DNA from: Pantoea vagans
GTDB lineage: Bacteria > Pseudomonadota > Gammaproteobacteria > Enterobacterales > Enterobacteriaceae
NCBI RefSeq assembly: GCF_004792415.1
Contig: NZ_CP038853.1
Location: forward strand, 2,170,001-2,234,000
Direction: 5' to 3'
Length of the DNA stretch: 64,000 nucleotides
The notes under the pieces are model-generated. The model saw only the letters and a program-made list of their open reading frames with translations. It searched no databases and had not been told where the DNA came from. Position 1 is the stretch's first letter. Each line of letters opens with the position of its first letter. Shown here piece by piece: positions 48,385 to 56,342 of this stretch. The translations under genes and the position numbers were made by a program.

Positions 48385-48431
48385 GCATCTGAAGGTGTTG
48401 TGGATTTCCACCTTCAGATGCAATTTTTTTT
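48385..48431 (+). terminator. Terminator in leader upstream of ariR-like gene
   Basis: GCATCTGAAGGTG/CACCTTCAGATGC, 13-bp perfect arms around 11 bases, followed by AA and eight T. It is 45-60 bp downstream of the promoter-like element and 63 bp before the next start codon, so it would yield a short RNA of about 85-90 nt or attenuate the gene. Confidence 0.75.
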
Positions 48432-48493
48432 GCGTCAGCCGGTTACCGGATCTGAATCAACGCATACTCCCCCAATTTCTTATGAGGCCTGAC

Positions 48494-48751
48494 ATGCAAA
48501 CAACGATGAATACAGAGTCTCAGATTTCTGATTACTTCATGAACTCTGGTACAGCGCTGACGACTGAAAAACAGGTTATCGCCGCGGTCCATGCTGAACT
48601 CGCACGAGCCAAAGCCCATGTCTCCGATAAAGACATCGTGCTGGGCCTGATTCACCACCTGGAGAGCGAGCGCGACGTGGTTAAGCAGGATATTTACCGT
48701 CAGGCTCTTGAACATGTTCTGCAGCGTGCAACGGCTACCAGCGAAAGCTAA
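48494..48751 (+). CDS. YmgB/AriR-family biofilm/acid-resistance regulator
   Basis: 85 residues. Core MNTESQISDYFMNSGTALTT, then EKQVIAAVHAELARAKAHVS and KDIVLGLIHHLESERDVVKQ with DIYRQALEHVL matches the YmgB/AriR fold (compare E. coli [20 protein letters not shown]). E. coli AriR controls biofilm and acid resistance as a dimer; regulatory action here is inferred. Start ATG behind GAGGCCTGAC; the frame to 48395 runs through the terminator and is not coding there. Confidence 0.8.
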   Translation: MQTTMNTESQISDYFMNSGTALTTEKQVIAAVHAELARAKAHVSDKDIVLGLIHHLESERDVVKQDIYRQALEHVLQRATATSES

Positions 48752-48812
48752 AAACCTGTGTCTGTTATGACGGAACGCGAATTAGCACGGATGCTTTTCC
48801 ACTTCGGAATCG

Positions 48813-48836
48813 GCCCCTTTTAAAGGGGCTTTTTTA
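48813..48836 (+). terminator. Rho-independent terminator of ariR-like gene
   Basis: GCCCCTTTTAAAGGGGC palindrome (48813-48829) followed by TTTTTT. Confidence 0.88.
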
Positions 48837-49040
48837 TTGCTGCTGCACTGCATCACCCGCCTCTTTTTTACCTCCCGCATTGCCTGCCCTGCCGGACCAC
48901 ATATAGCGCTACTATTTACCGTTTTTGCCGCTTATTTCACCTTAAATTGCGATTAATTGCTCTCGGTTCGCTTTATTTATCCAATATCTGTGTCCAGGCT
49001 TTTTCTGCATCCACTGCAAACACAGACGAGGAAAATAATC

Positions 49041-49889
49041 ATGTTTCATCATTCATCAAAACTTCAATTCCCGGTTCGTGTAGAGAAGCCCGATCCAGAG
49101 TTTGCCATGCTGTTACAGCAGGCAATCGGCGGCGTCGAAGGTTAGATTCGTGTAGCGATGCAATACTTTTTCCAGGCGATGGGCGCGCGGGGCGATGCGC
49201 GGATTCGGGATCTGCTGATCTCGACCGCCACCGAAGAGCTGAGCCATATCGAAATGCTGGGCTACGCCGTAGCGCTGAACCTTGAAGGCGCGCCGCTCTC
49301 TTACCAGGAAGCGTCAGCGAAAGATCCGGTCGTTAATGCAATTCTGGGCGGCATGAATCCGCGCCATATCCTCTCTTCCGGTCTGGCGGCAATGCCGGTG
49401 AACGCCAACGGCATGCCGTTCGACATGAGCCACATCTACGCCTCTGGCAACGTGGCGGCCGATATGCTGGCTAACGTCACCGCAGAAGCCACCGGCCGCG
49501 TACTGGCTACCCGCCTCTACAACATGACCGAAGACAAAGGCATGAAGGATTTCCTCTCCTTCCTGATCGCCCGTGACACCATGCACCAGCAGCAGTGGCT
49601 GGCGGTAATCGAAGAGATGGGTGGCCTGAACGCGTCACTGCCGATCCCGAACAGTTTCCCGCAGGAACATGAGGCGCAGGAGCACTCTTACTACTGCCTG
49701 AATACCTCGCTGGATAAACCGCTGCCGGAAGGACGCTGGAGCAGTGGCCCGGCTTACGATGGTCATGGTCAGTTCAGCGCGAAACAGCAGCCCGAGATTC
49801 TGGGTGATGAGCCGCTGCTCGGCAATGCCCGTCCCGGCTCCGGTGCGCAGTCAGAGCAGATTGACGGCGTTACGCCACCGAAACCTTAA
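49041..49889 (+). pseudogene. Manganese (non-haem) catalase with in-frame amber codon
   Basis: Dismutes hydrogen peroxide at a di-manganese site. The full frame is 282 codons with one TAG at 49143-49145 (codon 35); homology continues without frameshift on both sides (KLQFPVRVEKPDPEFAMLLQ before, AMQYFFQAMGARGDARIRDL after). By the Lactobacillus plantarum numbering the Mn ligands are Glu35, Glu66, His69, Glu148 and His181. Here Glu66 and His69 (TATEELSHIEMLG), Glu149 and His182 are present, and the amber stands exactly at residue 35. A single GAG to TAG change explains it. Likely a nonsense pseudogene; re-initiation at ATG 49158 would lack the ligand. Ribosome site GAGGAAAATAATC. SDR gene follows. 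Confidence 0.88.
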
Positions 49890-49896
49890 TTACCCG

Positions 49897-49928
49897 CCTG
49901 TCAGGGATCGATGCCCTGACAGGTTTTT
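49897..49928 (+). terminator. Terminator between catalase and SDR genes
   Basis: CCTGTCAGGG/CCCTGACAGG arms (49897-49906, 49914-49923) followed by TTTTT. Confidence 0.85.
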
Positions 49929-49954
49929 CCCATCTTTTTTATGGAGGAGACGTC

Positions 49955-50818
49955 ATGTCATCCACTCAGCGTCCACAACCCCCTTTCGAAGAGCAGCAGC
50001 AGACGTGGCCCGGCAGCACCGCCGCGATGCAGCCACAGCCCGATCATGGTGAAGAGAGTTATCAGGGTTCAGGCCGTCTGGCGGGTAAAAAAGCGATTAT
50101 TACCGGCGGCGATTCCGGCATTGGCCGGGCCGTGGCGATTGCTTTTGCCCGGGAAGGGGCTGACGTGCTGATCTCTTATCTTGATGAGCATGAGGATGCG
50201 CAGGATACCGCCCGACTGGTTGAGGCCGCCGGTCAGAAAGCGGTTTTGGTGCCCGGTGACATTACCGATGCGTCACACTGCAACGCGCTGGTCGATAAAG
50301 CCGTTGAAGCCTTTGGTGAAATTAACATTGTGGTGAATAACGCGGCGTATCAGATGACGCGCGAATCGCTGGATGAGATCGGCGACGACGAGTTTGATCG
50401 GACGATGAAGACTAATTTGTACGCGATGTTTTACATCACCAAAGCGGCCACAAAACATATGCCTGCAGGCGGGTCGATCATTAATACGGCCTCGATCAAT
50501 GCTGACCAGCCGAAACCGAAACTGCTCGCCTATTCCGCGACTAAAGCCGCCATCGTTAACTTCTCCGGCGGCCTGGCAGCCCTGCTGGCGGAGAAAGGCA
50601 TCCGTGCCAATGCGGTCGCACCCGGTCCCATCTGGACACCGCTGATCCCGTCGACCATGCCGGTTGAACAGGTGAAAAACTTTGGCAGTGAAGTACCGCT
50701 GCAGCGTGCCGGTCAGCCTGCTGAGCTGGCACCCACCTATGTGATGCTGGCCAGTGATGAAGCCAGCTACATTTCCGGGGCGACCATCGCCGTTACGGGC
50801 GGCGTCGCGATTATTTAA
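49955..50818 (+). CDS. SDR family oxidoreductase (YghA/YdaD-type)
   Basis: Short-chain dehydrogenase, 287 residues. Proline/glutamine-rich ~40-residue N-terminal extension, then the NAD(P) motif AIITGGDSGIGRAVAIAFAR (about residue 48), NNAAYQM, and catalytic Tyr-x3-Lys in YSATKAAIVNFSGG near 192. The extension is typical of the YghA/YdaD stress-induced subgroup. ATG follows GGAGGAGACGTC. Substrate unknown. Its end overlaps the convergent uvsE by 8 bp. Confidence 0.9.
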   Translation: MSSTQRPQPPFEEQQQTWPGSTAAMQPQPDHGEESYQGSGRLAGKKAIITGGDSGIGRAVAIAFAREGADVLISYLDEHEDAQDTARLVEAAGQKAVLVPGDITDASHCNALVDKAVEAFGEINIVVNNAAYQMTRESLDEIGDDEFDRTMKTNLYAMFYITKAATKHMPAGGSIINTASINADQPKPKLLAYSATKAAIVNFSGGLAALLAEKGIRANAVAPGPIWTPLIPSTMPVEQVKNFGSEVPLQRAGQPAELAPTYVMLASDEASYISGATIAVTGGVAII

Positions 50819-51821
50819 CGTCCGCCGATTCCCTGGCCCCTTCGGCCAGGGGATCCTTTAGCAGCTTCTGCGCGACGCCCCACTGCCAGAGCGGTTCCCG
50901 CGCCAGATTTTTCATTTTCACTTCGCACATGATGTCGAAAGCCTGAAACGACAGCGCCCACCCATTCAGCGTCGGATTGAAGAAGAAGTCAGAGTGCGCC
51001 CGCAGTTTGCTTTTGCTCACGCCCAGCTGCTGCTGATCGGGCCAGCCCTCCTGCGGAATAATCCCCTCCTGCGAAATCGAATAGTGAAGCACCGGTCGCA
51101 CGCCGCGCCAGGAGTCGATTACCCTGGCCACACGCGCGTCATCCGGCTGAATAAACTCGCTCTCTTTCACCCAGTGATGGTGGATATCCAGCACAACCGG
51201 ACAGAGGGGGGCCGCCTGCAGCACATCATCCAGCGAGCAGGAGATCTCATCATTCTCCACCGTCAGCATCAGCCGCGCCTCCGGGCTGAGCTGATTAAAC
51301 GACTGCTTAAAGCCGTCGAACCCCGCCTTACCGTTCATATGAATGTTGATTTTAAAATCCTGGAAGGTCTTACCGTAGCCCATCAGACAGGCGCAGAGCG
51401 TGTGATACTCCACATCCTCCAGTGCGCGCACCACCACATCGGGATTATCGGAAGCCAGCACGGTATATTGTCCCGGATGGAAGGAGAGCCGGATATCATG
51501 TGCCCGTGCCAGCTCGCCACAGCGGGCAAACAGCGGATAGAGCTCAGGCAGGAATTCCGCAAACAGCGGCGTCGCTTCGGGCACCGTGTAAAGTGGCAAC
51601 AGATCGCTGCCGATACGCATCATTCGCAGCGGCGGCGGTAAGGTGGCCAGATGCTCAAGCGTCAGATAGAGGTTATTGAGATTAGTAACGGTGATCTCAT
51701 GAACCAGCTGATGACGTTCAGCGTGCGGTAAACTCAGAAATCGTTTACGGGTGGTCGCGCGAAACGGGAAAAACTGTTTGCCATCGCTATTGAGATACTT
51801 ACATGCAAAGCCTAATTTCAT
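50811..51821 (-). CDS. uvsE: UV damage endonuclease UvsE
   Basis: Metal-dependent endonuclease that nicks 5' of UV photoproducts and some other lesions, starting an alternative excision repair. 336 residues. TIM-barrel metal-ligand motifs: MRIGSDLLP near residue 69, LSFHPGQYTVL near 112, VENDEISCSLDDV near 180 and VVLDIHHHWVKE near 203. Start MKLGFACKYLNSDGK agrees with the family. Not a typical E. coli gene; found in scattered enterobacteria and Bacillus. Next to stress genes here. Confidence 0.93.
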   Translation of the reverse strand: MKLGFACKYLNSDGKQFFPFRATTRKRFLSLPHAERHQLVHEITVTNLNNLYLTLEHLATLPPPLRMMRIGSDLLPLYTVPEATPLFAEFLPELYPLFARCGELARAHDIRLSFHPGQYTVLASDNPDVVVRALEDVEYHTLCACLMGYGKTFQDFKINIHMNGKAGFDGFKQSFNQLSPEARLMLTVENDEISCSLDDVLQAAPLCPVVLDIHHHWVKESEFIQPDDARVARVIDSWRGVRPVLHYSISQEGIIPQEGWPDQQQLGVSKSKLRAHSDFFFNPTLNGWALSFQAFDIMCEVKMKNLAREPLWQWGVAQKLLKDPLAEGARESADVK

Positions 51822-51922
51822 GACTGCTCCTGATTAATGCTTATCAGAAGTGTAACAGGCCTCTGGCGACCAGCCAGTCGCGGGCCACAGCAGCAGACTG
51901 AATAATGACAGGGAGAGAGACT

Positions 51923-52288
51923 ATGCAGGGTCACGCGATCCAGCGCATCGCTATCGACGCGGCTGAACGGCTGCCCGCCGCCGAATCAGGCTATCCATTC
52001 GGGCCGGAACATCAGGTTTATAAAGTGTGTGGAAAAGTGTTTTTACTGCTGACCGAACTGCGGGGCGTGCCGATTATCACCCTGAAATGCGAACCACAGC
52101 AGGCGGAGCTGCACCGGGTGATCTATCCCTCCATCACTGCCGGTTACCATATGAATAAGCGCCACTGGATTACGGTGTATCCCGGCGACGGTCTCTCGCC
52201 AGGCCTGATTCAGCAGCTGGTTGAAGAGTCATATCAGCGGGTGGTGCGCGGCATCCCCGCCTCACGCCGCCCGGTGTGGGTGGGATAA
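51923..52288 (+). CDS. MmcQ/YjbR family DNA-binding protein
   Basis: 121 residues. Fold markers: SGYPFGPEHQVYKVCGKVFL near residue 22, LKCEPQQAELHRVIYPSITA near 53, and GYHMNKRHWITVYPGDGLSP near 73. A CyaY-like fold with a double-wing DNA-binding suggestion; function is poorly known. The in-frame ATG at 51905 has no ribosome site, whereas GGGAGAGAGACT precedes 51923. Confidence 0.88.
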   Translation: MQGHAIQRIAIDAAERLPAAESGYPFGPEHQVYKVCGKVFLLLTELRGVPIITLKCEPQQAELHRVIYPSITAGYHMNKRHWITVYPGDGLSPGLIQQLVEESYQRVVRGIPASRRPVWVG

Positions 52289-52394
52289 AGGCGGCGGAGA
52301 GGATGGGCGTTATCCCGCGTCAGCGAGAACGTGTATTTAATGGCAGGGATAATCCAGATCAGGGGCAGAATCGGTTCCTGCCATCATCTGTCGG

Positions 52395-52679
52395 TCAGAG
52401 GGAGATCTGAGGATTTTCAACGCCACAGGCACGGGCATAGCGGGCGAGTGTTTCAACTGTGGCTTTATCTGCGCGGCGTTCGGTGCGTGAAACCGCAGAG
52501 GGACTGACACCGAGAGCCTCCGCGACCTGGGCGCTGGTCATTCCCGCACTTTCACGCCATCTGGCTAACTGCTCGCGCAGATGCTCTGCCCTGACTTCAG
52601 CCTCATAATGCTCACGAACAACCGGATCAGATAAAATTTCTTTGCGGGCCGTCGTCCACGAAACTGATTTCTTACTCAT
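52395..52679 (-). CDS. XRE-family HTH protein, antitoxin-like
   Basis: 94 residues with a C-terminal helix-turn-helix: WRESAGMTSAQVAEALGVSP and SAVSRTERRADKATVETLAR. An N-terminal segment SVSWTTARKEILSDPVVREH resembles HigA-type antitoxins paired with Gp49/HigB toxins. No complete toxin lies upstream; a short open stretch on the same strand ends just after this start codon (HRLEEMLNDE, stop overlapping MSKK) and may be a toxin remnant or chance. Confidence 0.75.
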   Translation of the reverse strand: MSKKSVSWTTARKEILSDPVVREHYEAEVRAEHLREQLARWRESAGMTSAQVAEALGVSPSAVSRTERRADKATVETLARYARACGVENPQISL

Positions 52680-52788
52680 CGTTCAACATCTCCTCTAAAC
52701 GGTGCGCCGCGGCGATCATGACTGCTGAGCTGAGCATAACCGCTCTGTACCCGCTGTGACCAGCGGGTCATCAGCCCCGCCCTGGCAC

Positions 52789-53439
52789 TCAGTGGTGCAG
52801 CATCTCATCCACCACTTGTGCGTTCGTCATCTGGTAAGGGTAATAGGTTGGCCAGTTGTCCATCTCCGCCAGCAGGGCCTGCTGAGACTGGTTGCCCATA
52901 AAAATATGGAAATGGGCGGACTTTCGCGGCCCGATGGTGTGGTCGCTGAACTGCACATATTTCGGCGCCTGACTGCTGGCGTCCTGGCACTCGAACAGGT
53001 AGCGCACCCCTTTCTTCCCGGACGTATAGGTCAGGATTTTGTGGCCTGCATAGTGATAGTGGCAGGCGCTGACCTTATCGCCGACGTGGAACTCCATCAC
53101 GCCATTTTCGATCCCAATGGTTTCGACGTCGGTAGCATAGCCTTTGCGATAATAGGCCTTGTACTGTTCTGCCGTTTTACTGTTGTCCTGCTGCGCTTTC
53201 TTCTGCCAGACCGGGTCCAGTTCGCCGCTCTGCAGCAGCGGATAGACCGACTGCCAGATTCCATCCCAGTCAGAGAGCGGACGATCTTTCACATCGCTGT
53301 CAGCGAAAACCCCTTCAGCCGCCTTCTGCTCCATCGCTGACAACGGTTTTCCATGGGCATGCGTACCATGTGCCAGCGCCTGCTGACTGATTAACAGCGC
53401 GCCGACGATTCCCATCCATTTACCTGCATGATTTTTCAA
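52789..53439 (-). CDS. zinT: Zinc-binding periplasmic protein ZinT
   Basis: Periplasmic Zn/Cd-binding protein aiding zinc uptake with ZnuABC under zinc limitation. 216 residues from a TTG start, the same length as E. coli ZinT. This start gives a proper signal peptide (basic KNHAGK, then [15 protein letters not shown], cleavage before HGTHAHG). Lipocalin-like calycin domain: [20 protein letters not shown] and metal His in [18 protein letters not shown]. No ATG start earlier than residue 8 is plausible. A Zur box lies 30 bp upstream. Confidence 0.92.
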   Translation of the reverse strand: MKNHAGKWMGIVGALLISQQALAHGTHAHGKPLSAMEQKAAEGVFADSDVKDRPLSDWDGIWQSVYPLLQSGELDPVWQKKAQQDNSKTAEQYKAYYRKGYATDVETIGIENGVMEFHVGDKVSACHYHYAGHKILTYTSGKKGVRYLFECQDASSQAPKYVQFSDHTIGPRKSAHFHIFMGNQSQQALLAEMDNWPTYYPYQMTNAQVVDEMLHH

Positions 53440-53468
53440 AGCCCGATCCCCGATTAATGTAACAGCCA

Positions 53469-53491
53469 GAAATGTTATGATATAACATTTC
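53469..53491 (-). promoter_or_regulatory. Zur box of zinT
   Basis: Perfect 10-bp arms GAAATGTTAT/ATAACATTTC around GAT, matching the enterobacterial Zur consensus. Predicts repression when zinc is sufficient. Confidence 0.9.
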
Positions 53492-53826
53492 ACAATTCAA
53501 CCCTGATGAACACTTCCCGGCATTAATTTTATTTAATGGTCAGGGGCCTCTTCTGGTACATCCCACTCACCGGTAACAAGCGGAACTGTCGTGACATAAA
53601 AGTGGGTTGTTACTATAGCGGGCGCGGACTGACAGGCCGCTAAGCCAGACGGCACAAGGCGTGAATAAGCGAAGCGATAATGAGGGCTGAGAGATAAGCG
53701 TGCGTTTTGAACCCGATAAAAAAGGCGCTGCGGGGTGGTTTAAATCGCGGATTTAACCTCAGCATTGTTCAGGTTGTTCTATATTTAGTGTCGCCGAACG
53801 TAAAATAACAGCTGGAGCATGGATTA
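53492..53826. other. Gap between zinT and katE
   Basis: 335 bp without a gene. The proximal part has the zinT promoter; the distal part has a katE promoter candidate. GGCGCTGCGGGGTGG and other GC tracts near 53725 have no assigned role. Confidence 0.5.
53779..53785 (+). promoter_or_regulatory. Candidate RpoS-type -10 element of katE
   Basis: CTATATT lies 42 bp before the katE start; RpoS-dependent promoters favour CTATACT. E. coli katE is a classical RpoS target. Confidence 0.45.
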
Positions 53827-56091
53827 ATGTCGAAAGAAACCGAGAAGAAACCCCTGAGCGAACGCGCGCCGACCACCGGCCCGGAATCATCAGAGCCGGG
53901 GCTGGGATCGCTGGCACCGAAAGATGGTTCACATCAGCCCCCAGCCGAACCGACCCCGCCAGGCAAACAGCCTACCGCCCCGGGCAGCCTGAAAGCGCCA
54001 CAGACACACAACGCCAAACTTGACCAGCTTGAAGCCAGCCGCAAAAACGGCACCGACCGCCCTCTGACCACCAACCAGGGCACACGCATCGCCAACGATC
54101 AGAACTCACTGCGTGCCGGTTCGCGTGGTCCGACCCTGCTGGAAGACTTTATTATGCGTGAGAAGATCACGCACTTTGACCATGAGCGTATCCCGGAGCG
54201 TATCGTGCACGCCCGTGGCTCTGCCGCACACGGCTATTTCCAGCCTTATCGCTCCCTGAAAGATCTGACCAAAGCGCAGTTCCTCAGCGATCCCGAGCAG
54301 ACCACCCCCGTCTTCGTGCGTTTCTCCACGGTTCAGGGCGGCGCAGGTTCTGCCGATACCGTGCGAGATATCCGCGGTTTCGCCGCCAAGTTCTACACCG
54401 AAGAGGGTGTGTTTGACCTGGTCGGCAACAACACGCCTGTGTTCTTTATTCAGGATGCGCACAAATTCCCTGACTTTGTGCACGCCGTGAAGCCAGAGCC
54501 GCACAACGAAATCCCGCAGGGCCAGAGCGCCCATGACACCTTCTGGGATTACGTCTCTCTGCAGCCGGAAACCATGCACAACGTTATCTGGGCGATGTCT
54601 GACCGCGGTATTCCGCGCAGCTATCGCACCATGGAAGGCTTTGGTATTCACACCTTCCGCCTGATCAACGCCGAAGGCAAAGCGACCTTTGTCCGCTTCC
54701 ACTGGAAGCCGGTGGCCGGTAAAGCCTCGCTGCTGTGGGATGAGTCGCAGAAACTGACCGGTCGCGATCCCGATTTCCATCGCCGCGATCTGTGGGAAGC
54801 GATTGAAGCGGGTGACTTCCCGGAATATGAACTGGGTCTGCAGCTGATCCCGGAAGAAGATGAGTTCAAATTCGACTTCGATATTCTGGATGCCACCAAG
54901 CTGATCCCGGAAGCGCTGGTGCCGGTAGAGATCGTCGGCAAGATGGTGCTTAACCGTAACCCGGACAACTTCTTTGCCGAAACCGAGCAGGTGGCGTTCC
55001 ACCCAGGTCATATCGTGCCGGGTCTGGATTTCTCCAACGATCCGCTGCTGCAGGGTCGTCTCTTCTCCTATACCGACACGCAGATCAGTCGTCTGGGCGG
55101 ACCGAACTTCCATGAGATCCCGATCAACCGTCCGACCTGCCCGTACCATAACTTCCAGCGTCAGGGCATGCATCGTCAGGATATCGACACCAATCCGGCA
55201 AACTACGAGCCGAACTCGATCAACGACAACTGGCCGCGCGAGACCCCACCTGCTGCAACCGGTGGCGGCTTCGAGAGCTATCAGGAGCGGGTTGAAGGTC
55301 ATAAAGTGCGCGAGCGCAGCCCGTCGTTCGGTGAATATTATGCGCAGCCGCGTCTGTTCTGGAACAGCCAGACAGAGGTTGAGCAGCAGCACATCATTGG
55401 TGCCTACTCGTTTGAGCTGAGTAAAGTGGGTCGCGCCTATATCCGTGAGCGCGTGGTCGATCATCTGGCACGCATCGATACTAAGCTGGCGCAGGGCGTG
55501 GCGGATAACCTTGGACTTGCGCTGACTGATGAGCAGCTTAATATCCAGCCGCCGGCAGCGGTGAACGGCCTGACCAAAGATGACAGCCTGAGCCTTTATG
55601 CCATCCCGGATGGTGAGATTAAAGGTCGTCAGGTGGCGCTGCTGCTGAGCGATGGCGTGAAAGCCGCTGATGTGCTGGCGATTCTGCAGGCACTGAAAGC
55701 GGAAGGTGTGCACACCAAACTGCTGGCACCGCATATGGGCCAGGTGCGCGCGGATGACGGTTCAGTGCTGCCGGTTGATGCCACCTTTGCCGGTCTGCCT
55801 TCTCTGACCTTTGATGCGGTCATTGTGCCAAATGGCAATATCGATGCTCTGCTGCTAAGCGGCGATGCCCGTTACTTCCTGCTGGAAGCCTATAAACACC
55901 TTAAGGTGATTGGTCTGGTGGGCGACGCACGTCGCTTTAAAGCGCAGTTCGGCCTGGAAGATGCCGATCAGGAAGAAGGCATTGTGCAGGGCGACTCCGC
56001 TGAGATCGCGCTGATGTCGGAGTTCACGCAGGCGATGAAAGCGCACCGCGTCTGGTCCCGCAGCCAGAAGGCACAGTCCGTTCCGGCCTGA
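53827..56091 (+). CDS. katE: Catalase HPII
   Basis: Large-subunit haem catalase, 754 residues (E. coli 753). Long N-terminal arm; distal haem His128 in [14 protein letters not shown], same number as E. coli; proximal Tyr in [20 protein letters not shown] near 415. C-terminal flavodoxin/GATase-like domain [20 protein letters not shown] to the end, as in large catalases. Stationary-phase peroxide defence. The GGAG before it is 9 bases from the ATG; a two-codon ATG-GAT-TAA frame overlaps the start as TAATG. With the Mn catalase disrupted, katE would be the main catalase in this region. Confidence 0.97.
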   Translation: MSKETEKKPLSERAPTTGPESSEPGLGSLAPKDGSHQPPAEPTPPGKQPTAPGSLKAPQTHNAKLDQLEASRKNGTDRPLTTNQGTRIANDQNSLRAGSRGPTLLEDFIMREKITHFDHERIPERIVHARGSAAHGYFQPYRSLKDLTKAQFLSDPEQTTPVFVRFSTVQGGAGSADTVRDIRGFAAKFYTEEGVFDLVGNNTPVFFIQDAHKFPDFVHAVKPEPHNEIPQGQSAHDTFWDYVSLQPETMHNVIWAMSDRGIPRSYRTMEGFGIHTFRLINAEGKATFVRFHWKPVAGKASLLWDESQKLTGRDPDFHRRDLWEAIEAGDFPEYELGLQLIPEEDEFKFDFDILDATKLIPEALVPVEIVGKMVLNRNPDNFFAETEQVAFHPGHIVPGLDFSNDPLLQGRLFSYTDTQISRLGGPNFHEIPINRPTCPYHNFQRQGMHRQDIDTNPANYEPNSINDNWPRETPPAATGGGFESYQERVEGHKVRERSPSFGEYYAQPRLFWNSQTEVEQQHIIGAYSFELSKVGRAYIRERVVDHLARIDTKLAQGVADNLGLALTDEQLNIQPPAAVNGLTKDDSLSLYAIPDGEIKGRQVALLLSDGVKAADVLAILQALKAEGVHTKLLAPHMGQVRADDGSVLPVDATFAGLPSLTFDAVIVPNGNIDALLLSGDARYFLLEAYKHLKVIGLVGDARRFKAQFGLEDADQEEGIVQGDSAEIALMSEFTQAMKAHRVWSRSQKAQSVPA

Positions 56092-56107
56092 TGCGTTGAG
56101 TAAATAA

Positions 56108-56134
56108 AAAACCGCCTCCAGGGGCGGTTTTTTT
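56108..56134 (+). terminator. Rho-independent terminator of katE
   Basis: AACCGCC/GGCGGTT arms with an A-run before and TTTTTTT after. Confidence 0.9.
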
Positions 56135-56195
56135 ATGGCTGCTGATAAACCTGAATCAGGGTAAATCTGGCAGCAACGGCCAGACTCAACGCGCT

Positions 56196-56297
56196 GGGAA
56201 CACGGACAGAAGAGGAAAGCGTCCCGCGTCAAGGACGGCGCGGGCCGAGCAGTCATGGATGACATCTTTTGCGTCTTTCCGATCTGACCGTGTTCCC
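56196..56297. repeat. Palindromic ~100-bp intergenic repeat, family P1 copy 3
   Basis: Inverted copy of 6438-6539: outer arms GGGAACACGGACAGA/TCTGACCGTGTTCCC, inner hairpins GTCAT-GG-ATGAC and a GCGTC...GGCGC stem. Sits between the katE terminator and the end of the convergent chemoreceptor gene, the same position type as copy 1. Confidence 0.8.
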
Positions 56298-56342
56298 AGT
56301 ACAGGCACGATCACACAGCCAGAAATCGGTTCACCCTTATTA

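Noticed and set aside
48128..48388. 86-codon minus-strand frame
   Set aside because: It covers the promoter-like motifs and hairpins of the ariR-like leader and has no convincing start signal.
53816..53829. Two-codon leader ATG-GAT-TAA overlapping the katE start
   Set aside because: GGAG is only one base from its ATG, too close for initiation, whereas it suits the katE ATG itself.
54106..55734. 542-codon minus-strand frame opposite katE
   Set aside because: Shadow of katE caused by biased codon use in a conserved gene; no homology.
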